Positions 1 to 5,538 of a DNA stretch of 12,312 nt are shown here, piece after piece. The position numbers and the translations under genes are program-made. The first letter of the stretch is position 1. Each line of letters begins with the position of its first letter. Where the stretch lies: NCBI GenBank assembly GCA_030641425.1, contig DAOWHM010000092.1, forward strand, positions 1 to 12,312. The letters run 5' to 3'. The DNA is from Candidatus Bathyarchaeota archaeon (GTDB lineage: Archaea > Thermoproteota > Bathyarchaeia > Bathyarchaeales > SOJC01). The notes under the pieces were generated by a model that had not been told where the DNA came from, did not search any database, and saw nothing but the letters and a program-made list of their open reading frames with translations.

Positions 1-1
1 A

Positions 2-475
2 AAGATCACTTGTGAAGAAAAGGAAACGAGAACCCTAGCTGACGGTTACTACGTTCTCGGTGGTCTAACAACCCAAGTATCCCAAACCCACAAGGTCACA
101 GCTAGTCTACAGGGATATGAATCGACCACCAAAGGAGTCGCTCTCCAAAAAGGACAAGAAGCGACCTTGGATTTCAACATGTCCAAAGCAGCAGGAACAG
201 CTAGAATCCAAGGCCACATCTATGATTCTAAATCAAAGAAAAAGATGGATAGCAGCTCAGTTGTACTCATTCTTCCAGTATCCAACATGTATAAGCACAC
301 TGATAGGAATGGTCGCTATGAATTTGACCTTCTCCCCCCCGGCACCTACAGAGTACATGCATCTGCACAAGGATACCAAGACAACTTTGCTGAATTAACA
401 GTGACCGACGGTGAGGAGAAAGCACATGATTTCTTCCTCCAAGCCAAAAAGAGCCTGGAGCCACCATGGGGTTAA
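2..475 (+). CDS. Carboxypeptidase-regulatory-like repeat protein (3' part)
   Basis: The frame is open from the window edge, so the N-terminus is missing and 157 residues are visible. They form one incomplete and one complete beta-sandwich repeat of the carboxypeptidase regulatory-like/CNA-B type. The first ends around residues 14-60 (DGYYVLGGL, then LQGYE). The second runs about 66-148 (ARIQGHIYD, DRNGRYEFDLLPPGTYRV, AQGYQ). The G-x-Y and P-G-T-Y-x-V signatures are typical of these domains, which usually sit on secreted or surface proteins and serve as stalks or binding modules. No catalytic residues are visible. The protein ends SLEPPWG without a membrane anchor, but a hydrophobic stretch lies immediately downstream in the -1 frame (see 466-540). 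A C7 run at 334-340 lies inside the gene. It stands just upstream of the redox operon; a functional link is not proven. Confidence 0.75.
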   Translation, partial: KITCEEKETRTLADGYYVLGGLTTQVSQTHKVTASLQGYESTTKGVALQKGQEATLDFNMSKAAGTARIQGHIYDSKSKKKMDSSSVVLILPVSNMYKHTDRNGRYEFDLLPPGTYRVHASAQGYQDNFAELTVTDGEEKAHDFFLQAKKSLEPPWG

Positions 476-540
476 GAGCCTTAATGGGGCTTGTCGTTAG
501 TTTTATATTCATGCTATGCTATAGAATCAAAACTCAATGA
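466..540 (+). CDS. Possible 24-aa single-pass membrane peptide or frameshifted C-terminal anchor
   Basis: ATG 466 opens a 24-codon ORF (MGLRALMGLVVSFIFMLCYR, then IKTQ) that stops at 538-540. It is strongly hydrophobic with a basic end, as expected of one transmembrane helix. GGAG at 457-460 stands five bases before the ATG, so it could be translated on its own, overlapping the upstream gene by 10 bases. Alternatively it is the lost membrane anchor of the upstream repeat protein: one extra G in the GGGG run at 468-471 would join the two frames into PPWGLRALMG. Either reading leaves only 18 bases to the next gene. It is too short to assign by homology, and the hydrophobicity could be chance. 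Confidence 0.4.
   Translation: MGLRALMGLVVSFIFMLCYRIKTQ
501..510 (+). promoter_or_regulatory. Possible TATA box for the redox operon
   Basis: TTTTATATTC resembles an archaeal TATA box. It would place a transcription start near 530-535, about 25 bases before the ATG at 559. It overlaps the possible hydrophobic reading frame at 466-540, so its AT-richness may simply reflect Phe/Ile codons. Confidence 0.25.
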
Positions 541-558
541 ACCTTGAGGGGTGAAGGC

Positions 559-1317
559 ATGGAATATGCAGTGTTAGTTGACCCGGACAAATGTGTAGGA
601 TGTAGAGCTTGCCAAGTATCCTGTAAGCGATGGAATAATCGTCCAGGGGAAGAGACCTCCTTCAGCAATGAGTGGACAAACCCCTTGGAGCTTTCCTTCA
701 ACACCTATACCCATATCCAATTCAAGCTTGAGCATAACGAAGCCACAGATGAGATAAAGTGGCGCTTCTTCAACTGGAGGTGCATGCACTGCCATGAACC
801 AGCTTGCGCAGAAGCATGTCCCGTCAACGCCATCACGAAATTCGAAGAAGGCCCAGTTGTAGTTGACGAATCACGATGCATTGGATGCAAATTCTGTATC
901 AGTGCTTGCCCCTTTGATATTCCTAAGTTTGACACGGTCACTGGAAAGGTTAGTAAGTGTCACATGTGCTACGATCGAGTTCCCTCAAGGGAGCCTTCAT
1001 GTGTCCAGGCCTGCCCTACGGATGCCCTTGTGTTTGGTCCAAAAGAGAAGATACTGCAGATGGCGAAAGACAGGAAGGTAGAGTTGGATGGACACATATA
1101 CGGAGATGTTGATAACAAGCCTCTTGGAGGAACATCCTTCATATATGTGTTGGACACTGAAGCCTCCGTTTTTGGGCTTCCCGAAGTTGGCGAGCGCGCA
1201 CCGGTAACATTGCCTCTTATCAGAAATTCAAAGTGGCTACTTATCCCTGCAGCGGCAGGAGGCCTGCTATATCTCGCTGCATGGCGTAACAGTAGAATGA
1301 AGGAGAAGGAGAAATAG
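559..1317 (+). CDS. Four-cluster [4Fe-4S] subunit, formate dehydrogenase-N beta-like, membrane anchored
   Basis: This is an electron-transfer subunit of 252 residues. Sixteen cysteines are arranged for four [4Fe-4S] clusters: C12/15/18/22, C75/78/83/87, C107/110/113/117 and C134/137/148/152. The opening CVGCRACQVSCKRWN closely matches the FdnH/FdoH pattern of formate dehydrogenase N, and so do the KCHMCYDRV block and a FGLP segment near the end. A hydrophobic helix at about 225-241 followed by a Lys/Arg tail is the C-terminal anchor seen in that family. ATG 559 is chosen over TTG 544 because AGGGGTG at 547-553 lies five bases before it. The partner cytochrome b gene starts four bases after the stop. 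In the family this subunit passes electrons from a molybdopterin catalytic subunit to the membrane heme subunit. No catalytic subunit is in the window, so the substrate is unknown and formate is only the best guess. Confidence 0.88.
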   Translation: MEYAVLVDPDKCVGCRACQVSCKRWNNRPGEETSFSNEWTNPLELSFNTYTHIQFKLEHNEATDEIKWRFFNWRCMHCHEPACAEACPVNAITKFEEGPVVVDESRCIGCKFCISACPFDIPKFDTVTGKVSKCHMCYDRVPSREPSCVQACPTDALVFGPKEKILQMAKDRKVELDGHIYGDVDNKPLGGTSFIYVLDTEASVFGLPEVGERAPVTLPLIRNSKWLLIPAAAGGLLYLAAWRNSRMKEKEK

Positions 1318-1320
1318 AAA

Positions 1321-1881
1321 ATGCCAAAAGAAACAAGCGCACCAAGAAAGAAGTATCCCCCAGAAGTGAGCAAAACTACCGTAATAAAAGGAATGCTTCG
1401 AACCTCACTCCTAGACTCCGCCTTTCACCTTCTCATGGCCATACTTCTAATAACAGGCTTAATTATGGACATACTTGGACCTTGGCTGGGAGGATGGTTA
1501 CACTGGATGCGTCAGATTGCTCACGGCTATCTTGGTGCATTCTTCGTGTTGATCTTCATCGTATACCTTGCTAAGATATTGTACTCCAAGAAGATGCGAA
1601 CCGTACTGACAGCTACCAACTATGTGGACTTTCTTTTCTACATAGCATTTGTCATAACAGGGATCACAATCGCATCCGTAAACAGTCCATGGATCACCTA
1701 CATTCCGGAACTAGCTGAAGTTCTAGCTCCAATAGCCTCCTATGCTCCAACAATTCACATAACGGGAACGTATGTTTGGATATTGTTCTCCACGGTGTTC
1801 CCAGGTGGTTTCCTTCATGGACTTGCTTCCGCCTATCTCATCCGCCACCTGAAGAAGAGATCAAAGAGAGGTATACAGTGA
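1321..1881 (+). CDS. Cytochrome b-type membrane subunit (formate dehydrogenase gamma/b561-like)
   Basis: This is a 186-residue integral membrane protein with about four helices (roughly 30-52, 66-88, 101-120 and 146-175). Histidines that could ligate heme lie in or near the helices: H36 in helix 1, H61 and H68 at helix 2, H146 and H166 around helix 4. Size, helix count and position after the FdnH-like gene fit the gamma subunit of formate dehydrogenase N. That family transfers electrons between the iron-sulfur subunit and membrane quinone through two b hemes. The two late histidines are 20 residues apart, wider than I would expect for one helix carrying both ligands, so heme number and ligation are not certain. 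The start ATG is preceded by AAGGAG at 1306-1311. The following HdrD-like gene begins within a few bases of the stop, so it may serve both partners, like the cytochrome of HdrDE or DsrMK. Confidence 0.78.
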   Translation: MPKETSAPRKKYPPEVSKTTVIKGMLRTSLLDSAFHLLMAILLITGLIMDILGPWLGGWLHWMRQIAHGYLGAFFVLIFIVYLAKILYSKKMRTVLTATNYVDFLFYIAFVITGITIASVNSPWITYIPELAEVLAPIASYAPTIHITGTYVWILFSTVFPGGFLHGLASAYLIRHLKKRSKRGIQ

Positions 1882-1888
1882 GGTGAAT

Positions 1889-3067
1889 ATGATGACTGCA
1901 AAGAAGTTTCTGGACAACTTCGGAAGATCGGAAACATTATGGATGTACGCTTGTTCAAGATGCGGAGAATGCGTTGACGTTTGCCCCGTATACGAAAAAA
2001 CCTCGGACAAATACACGGCACCAGGCTTTAAAATAAAGAAGATGCGAGGGCTGATAACTAAGAAACTGGCACCATTCACTGGAAGTCCTAGCAAGGAATC
2101 CGTTGAGAAAGTTGTGAAGGGACTGTATGAGTGCACCTTGTGCGGTCGTTGCTGGTCTGTCTGTCCATACAACTATGACCTCGTTGAGCTGTGGGAAAAG
2201 GCTAGAGAGAGTGCCTATGGAAACGGCTTAGCACCGGAATCCCTTCAACAAGTAGAAGAGGCCATCGTCACCGAGAAGAACATCTTCAAGAGACCACACT
2301 CAAGACGCCTGGATTGGACTAAAGATTTGGACGTTCCTGTTGGTGAAAAGGCGGACACGGTCTACTTCGTTGGTTGCCTTATGTCGTACCGAGGACAATT
2401 GAAACCTGCTGCGAGTGCGCTAGCCAGCATTCTCAATGCTGCTGGAGAGAGCTGGACAATTCTAAAGGATGAAGTCTGTTGCGGCGTTCCACTGAAGTTC
2501 TCAGGAGCCACGAAGCAGTTGGACGCACTGATGGACACTAATATACGAGCAATTGAAGCAACTGGGGCAAGGAAAATAGTCTTCAGTTGCCCGGGATGCT
2601 ACCGCATGTTCTGGCAGGAATACTCGAAGGTTCTTGGTAAGCGAGTTCGAATGATGCATGAGATCGAACTCATTGATGAGCTTGTGAAATCGGGAAAAAT
2701 CAAGTTCAATGGCAAGCTGCAAGAGAGAATGACATATCATGATCCATGTGAACTGTCGCGGTTGTCTGGGGTGATAGATGAGCCCAGAAACATAATCGCT
2801 GACATTGCAAAGGGATTCGTTGAACTTCCCAACAACAAGTTCAACGTAGCATGCTGCGGTGGCGGAGGACTGTACAAGTCTGTGGATACTGAAAGCTCCA
2901 TTGGGATAGCAGGCGAGAGGATTGCACAGGCAGAGCAGGTTGGAGCAACCATCCTGGCAACAGCATGTCCCTCATGTATCATGACACTTGGTCAAGCCGC
3001 ACGCTCCCGAAAGTCAAAGGTTAAAGTAATCGACTTTGCCGAGGCCGTTGCACAGCAGATTGAGTGA
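1889..3067 (+). CDS. HdrD-like iron-sulfur protein with two CCG domains
   Basis: This is a 392-residue protein with the architecture of HdrD and related (Fe-S)-binding proteins. Two N-terminal ferredoxin motifs come first (C22/25/28/32 and C82/85/88/92). Two cysteine-rich CCG domains follow: C163, C197-C198, C234, C237, and C287, C322-C323, C360, C363. The spacings (33 and 35 residues in the first domain, 34 and 36 in the second) match the canonical CX31-39CCX35-36CXXC pattern, so both domains look intact. In HdrD such domains hold the noncubane clusters that reduce a heterodisulfide; related proteins (DsrK, GlpC, LutA families) act on other partners. There is no transmembrane helix, and membrane attachment would come from the cytochrome b encoded just before. 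GAGGTGA at 1880-1886 precedes tandem ATGs at 1889 and 1892; GTG 1883 lies inside it and is unlikely. The physiological disulfide or donor is unknown. Confidence 0.87.
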   Translation: MMTAKKFLDNFGRSETLWMYACSRCGECVDVCPVYEKTSDKYTAPGFKIKKMRGLITKKLAPFTGSPSKESVEKVVKGLYECTLCGRCWSVCPYNYDLVELWEKARESAYGNGLAPESLQQVEEAIVTEKNIFKRPHSRRLDWTKDLDVPVGEKADTVYFVGCLMSYRGQLKPAASALASILNAAGESWTILKDEVCCGVPLKFSGATKQLDALMDTNIRAIEATGARKIVFSCPGCYRMFWQEYSKVLGKRVRMMHEIELIDELVKSGKIKFNGKLQERMTYHDPCELSRLSGVIDEPRNIIADIAKGFVELPNNKFNVACCGGGGLYKSVDTESSIGIAGERIAQAEQVGATILATACPSCIMTLGQAARSRKSKVKVIDFAEAVAQQIE

Positions 3068-3089
3068 ATGATCGGAGAATTAAGCTAGC

Positions 3090-3878
3090 TTGAGAGACCT
3101 CAAGGTCTTCGCCAAGCTAGTTAGACCCAGGCACACAGCGCAGATCACAGGCATAGTGATCGTTATCAGCGTCATGAATCATGGCCTTTCGCCGCCTACG
3201 CTGTTCGCAGTCATCTCATCGCTCCTTCTATCCGTCGCCATATTCATTTTTGATGATGCACATGATGTCGAGGCCGACCGCATTGTACACCCTGAGCGCC
3301 CAATTCCAAAAGGCTCCTTCACAGTTCATCAAGGATACTTGATCAGTGCAATACTCATGTTTGCGGCAGCGTTGACCGCTTCAAGGTTGGAATTGAGCCA
3401 ATTCGCCATATTCCTCACTTCGACGGTCATCGCAGTTGCGATTGTCTTCTTGAAAATAAAGTCCACATTGAGAGCATCCCTCATTGCCCTTCTGATCTGG
3501 ACGCTGTTTCCCTTCGCTGGATCTCTCGACCTGAAGAATATTCTTTTTGGATCAATTGTAGCACTTCCCCACGTTGGAGGTTCCATCGCGAAGGATTTCG
3601 TTCACTCGAGAGGGGATGCGATTCAAGGCTTAGAGTCCCCCCCCGATTGGTCCAGGTATCTGGCCAGCGTTGCTCTTTTTCTGTCCAGCGGGATTGTTTG
3701 GCTTCCTGCCACCTTGAATCTTGTCACCTGGCTTTACATTCCCCCTATTATGTTCACTAGTATAAGCTGTGTAATCCTTGGAGCTGAGATCCTGAGGGAA
3801 AACTACAGGAAAGCTTACATTTATGGAGGCATCGGGATGTTCTCATCACTGACTGCCTTTCTGCTGGGGAGTCTATGA
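3090..3878 (+). CDS. UbiA-superfamily prenyltransferase
   Basis: This is a 262-residue polytopic membrane protein, about eight or nine helices. It has both aspartate motifs of intramembrane prenyltransferases: DDAHDVEAD at 55-63, followed by RPIPKG at 69-74, and KDFVHSRGD at 168-176. These bind the Mg-diphosphate of the prenyl donor. The first motif starts with Asp where most members have Asn (NDxxDxxxD). Possible roles are geranylgeranylglyceryl phosphate geranylgeranyltransferase in archaeal lipid synthesis, or prenylation of a quinone head group; the sequence does not separate them. Its place 22 bases after the redox operon slightly favours quinone. TTG 3090 is the only start that fits: TAA lies three codons upstream in frame, and the nearest GGAG (3074-3077) is 12 bases away. 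A C8 run at 3637-3644 follows the second motif and could cause frameshifts. Confidence 0.82.
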   Translation: MRDLKVFAKLVRPRHTAQITGIVIVISVMNHGLSPPTLFAVISSLLLSVAIFIFDDAHDVEADRIVHPERPIPKGSFTVHQGYLISAILMFAAALTASRLELSQFAIFLTSTVIAVAIVFLKIKSTLRASLIALLIWTLFPFAGSLDLKNILFGSIVALPHVGGSIAKDFVHSRGDAIQGLESPPDWSRYLASVALFLSSGIVWLPATLNLVTWLYIPPIMFTSISCVILGAEILRENYRKAYIYGGIGMFSSLTAFLLGSL

Positions 3879-3996
3879 CCTAATGTTTGAAATGTCCCGA
3901 TGCTGATTGGCGTTGCGTGCGCTTGAAACTGAAGACCTGATGTTTGTGTCTTTGGTTGTGCTGACTGAGGTGAGTCGCTCGCGTGCTGAACAGAGG

Positions 3997-4012
3997 CTGG
4001 TTAGTTAACCAG
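3997..4012. repeat. Inverted repeat at the CorA-like stop codon
   Basis: CTGGTTA and TAACCAG form a perfect 7-base inverted repeat separated by two bases, so as RNA it would form a six-pair stem. It overlaps the minus-strand stop codon and lies in the convergent spacer 3879-4004. It could help end transcription or be chance; no T-run accompanies it on either strand. Confidence 0.3.
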
Positions 4013-4916
4013 AACCTGTGATTCCGAGTATTGACATGATTTCCAGAATTATCAATATCACTGTGCCTACAACCAAGATTATTGTCAGGTAGCTTATGGA
4101 ACTCTCCACCTTGTGGATCGAGGTCAAATCTTGGAGAGTTAAGACGCTGTCCAGAGCTCTGTCATAGGAGTCTATGAAGCCTAACTCTCGGTCGACAACT
4201 TCTATTGCATCACCAATAATCGATTTTGCCTTTTCATCGAGTTGAAGCCGAGGAATCAGTGTCTCATGTACATCAGCTAGAAATTCCCTTTCGTTTATCA
4301 GGAGTCGATAGATTTTGTGAACCTTTCTTTTGAGCGCAAAGATCGAGCGAGTAGCAGGTTTCTCGCCAGTTTCCAGAACTCGCTCTTCTACGTTATCTAT
4401 TAGTTCTTTGATCGATAGCATTACATCAGAGTTCTTGCAGGCGATTTCCCTTAACAGCATGCTAATTGCTAGGGGAGAATTCGGTTTTTCCCCCTCCTCT
4501 ACATGCTCCCGTAGCCTTCTGATCGTTGACTTGACTATTGTGGAGTGCCCGTGTGCTTCTTCTTCTCCCCAGGTGACAAGCATTTTCTTCTTCACGATTA
4601 TGAAGATGGGAAACGTCTTTAGCTCCTCTTTGAGGGTGACGAATGGAGCATGGAGCATGACGTAATCGTGCCGTCTTTCATATCCGCAAATGTTCGAAGG
4701 AGCGTGAGATCCGCATTTGATATTCTCTACAACTGCCGGTTCGTTTCCAAGAAGCTCGGAGATAATTTCGCATTCCTTTTCGTCTGGATTGAAAATGTCA
4801 ACCCAGAGCCACTTGACTTTGCTAGCGAGCTCGTTGAGTTGCTTTAGAGAAGTCATGTCTATCGCGTATAGTTCTTTTCCTTTTGCGCCTGAACGTACGG
4901 CGTACATCCACATCAT
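4005..4916 (-). CDS. CorA-like protein lacking GMN motif and second TM helix
   Basis: This 303-residue protein has the general layout of the CorA/Mg transporter family. An alpha/beta N-terminal domain has LWVDIFNPDEKE near residues 37-48. A long helical region follows, ending in the stalk helix with SYDRALDSVL and LTSIHKVESS. One hydrophobic helix follows at about residues 272-296. In CorA this helix is followed by the GMN pore-entry motif and a second transmembrane helix. Here the protein instead ends ILGITGSG at a stop, and neither alternative frame downstream encodes a hydrophobic helix, so a simple frameshift is not the cause. Start is ATG 4916 (or ATG 4913), since a TGA lies two codons upstream in frame. 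Transport activity is therefore doubtful; a one-helix pentameric pore or a regulatory role are guesses. It is divergent from the ATP synthase genes and convergent with the prenyltransferase gene. Confidence 0.7.
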   Translation of the reverse strand: MMWMYAVRSGAKGKELYAIDMTSLKQLNELASKVKWLWVDIFNPDEKECEIISELLGNEPAVVENIKCGSHAPSNICGYERRHDYVMLHAPFVTLKEELKTFPIFIIVKKKMLVTWGEEEAHGHSTIVKSTIRRLREHVEEGEKPNSPLAISMLLREIACKNSDVMLSIKELIDNVEERVLETGEKPATRSIFALKRKVHKIYRLLINEREFLADVHETLIPRLQLDEKAKSIIGDAIEVVDRELGFIDSYDRALDSVLTLQDLTSIHKVESSISYLTIILVVGTVILIILEIMSILGITGSG

Positions 4917-4942
4917 AGGTCATACATCCCGATCTGAATTTC

Positions 4943-5101
4943 ATGACCCCTGAGCAGATCCCCAGAGGCATATTGACGGATCAAGCTGAGCGCAATCTTG
5001 GATTTATGCCTATCTCTTTCCCACTCGCGCGTGCGGGCAAACCCCTATGCACATACATCGACTCTCTTAGAGCCAGAAAACTGTTTGAAGTCACGGCGTG
5101 A
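4943..5101 (+). CDS. Doubtful 52-codon ORF in divergent spacer
   Basis: ATG 4943 opens 52 codons ending at TGA 5099-5101, within the 240-base gap between the divergent CorA-like and atpF genes. The product begins MTPEQIPRG and contains FPLARAGKPL; it has no recognisable motif, signal or membrane helix. I see no Shine-Dalgarno site before it, and the region should also hold the promoters of both flanking genes. It is listed because nothing else explains the open frame; chance is the likelier explanation. Confidence 0.18.
   Translation: MTPEQIPRGILTDQAERNLGFMPISFPLARAGKPLCTYIDSLRARKLFEVTA
5031..5052 (+). other. Hairpin with bulge upstream of atpF
   Basis: GTGC (5031-5034) pairs with GCAC (5049-5052) and GGG (5035-5037) with CCC (5042-5044), leaving a CAAA loop and a four-base CTAT bulge on the 3' side. 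It stands about 105 bases before the atpF start, so it is in a leader only if transcription starts far upstream. Function is unknown and it may be chance. Confidence 0.22.
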
Positions 5102-5156
5102 ATTCTTAAGAGATAGCAGATAGGTAGTAATGCAATATCAGGGTTGATCGAGGTTT

Positions 5157-5486
5157 ATGGGAGGAATCGTTGTCGTAGGAGACGAGATGACAGTGGACTG
5201 CTTCAGATTGGCTGGATTGAAGGATGTTTATTCTGTGGGGGACACTCAGGAGGCTGAAGACTGTCTCCGTAGCCTATTAGAGAAGCAAGATCTTATGGTC
5301 ATTCTCATCACTGAACGCACAATTGATCAGTTAATGAAACACGATCGTGAAATTATTGATGAGATCCAAGAGCGTAAGCGACCATTGATTGTTCCCATCC
5401 CAGATATGAGAGGTAGTATGACACTGAAACGCGATCTCATTGTTGAGCTGATCAGGAATAAGACAGGAATCGAGGTGAAGCTGTGA
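5157..5486 (+). CDS. atpF: A-type ATP synthase subunit F
   Basis: This is a 109-residue subunit of the central rotor stalk, which binds subunit D and moves with it inside the A3B3 head. The family pattern is clear: GGIVVVGDEMTVDCFRLAG at the N-terminus, ILITERTIDQL in the middle (about 50-60), and RPLIVPIPDMRGS at about 80-92, with a short C-terminal helix. Length is near the usual 100-110 residues. The ATG has only a weak GAGG at 5150-5153, three bases upstream. It is the first recognised gene of the F-A-B-D-C unit. Placing F directly before A is the usual archaeal order; subunits E and C, which commonly precede F, are missing here, and C is found after D. Confidence 0.88.
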   Translation: MGGIVVVGDEMTVDCFRLAGLKDVYSVGDTQEAEDCLRSLLEKQDLMVILITERTIDQLMKHDREIIDEIQERKRPLIVPIPDMRGSMTLKRDLIVELIRNKTGIEVKL

Positions 5487-5489
5487 TAA

Positions 5490-5523
5490 GCTTTTTATCG
5501 CTAGCCAAAAAGACTGAGGTCTT
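5490..5523 (+). promoter_or_regulatory. Two mutually exclusive hairpins between atpF and atpA
   Basis: CTTTTT (5491-5496) can pair with AAAAAG (5507-5512), and AAGAC (5510-5514) can pair with GTCTT (5519-5523) around a TGAG loop. The two stems share bases 5510-5512 and so compete. They lie just ahead of the atpA ribosome binding site GGAGG (5527-5531), and the T5 run could act as a weak archaeal stop signal. A role in setting the F to A ratio is inference. Confidence 0.25.
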
Positions 5524-5538
5524 ACTGGAGGCTTCGGA

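Noticed and set aside
117..398. 93-codon ORF overlapping the repeat protein
   Set aside because: The overlapping frame 2-475 has clear domain signatures; this one is a low-complexity shadow.
969..1373. 134-codon minus-strand ORF
   Set aside because: It lies opposite the four-cluster ferredoxin gene, whose cysteine motifs prove the plus-strand frame.
3879..4004. Possible C/D-box small RNA (ACTGA then CTGATGT then CTGA)
   Set aside because: The boxes deviate from RUGAUGA and the guide spacings (about 21 and 17 bases) do not fit the roughly 12-base spacing of archaeal C/D RNAs.
4330..4665. 111-codon plus-strand ORF
   Set aside because: It is antisense to the CorA-like gene, Ser-rich, and has no family signature.
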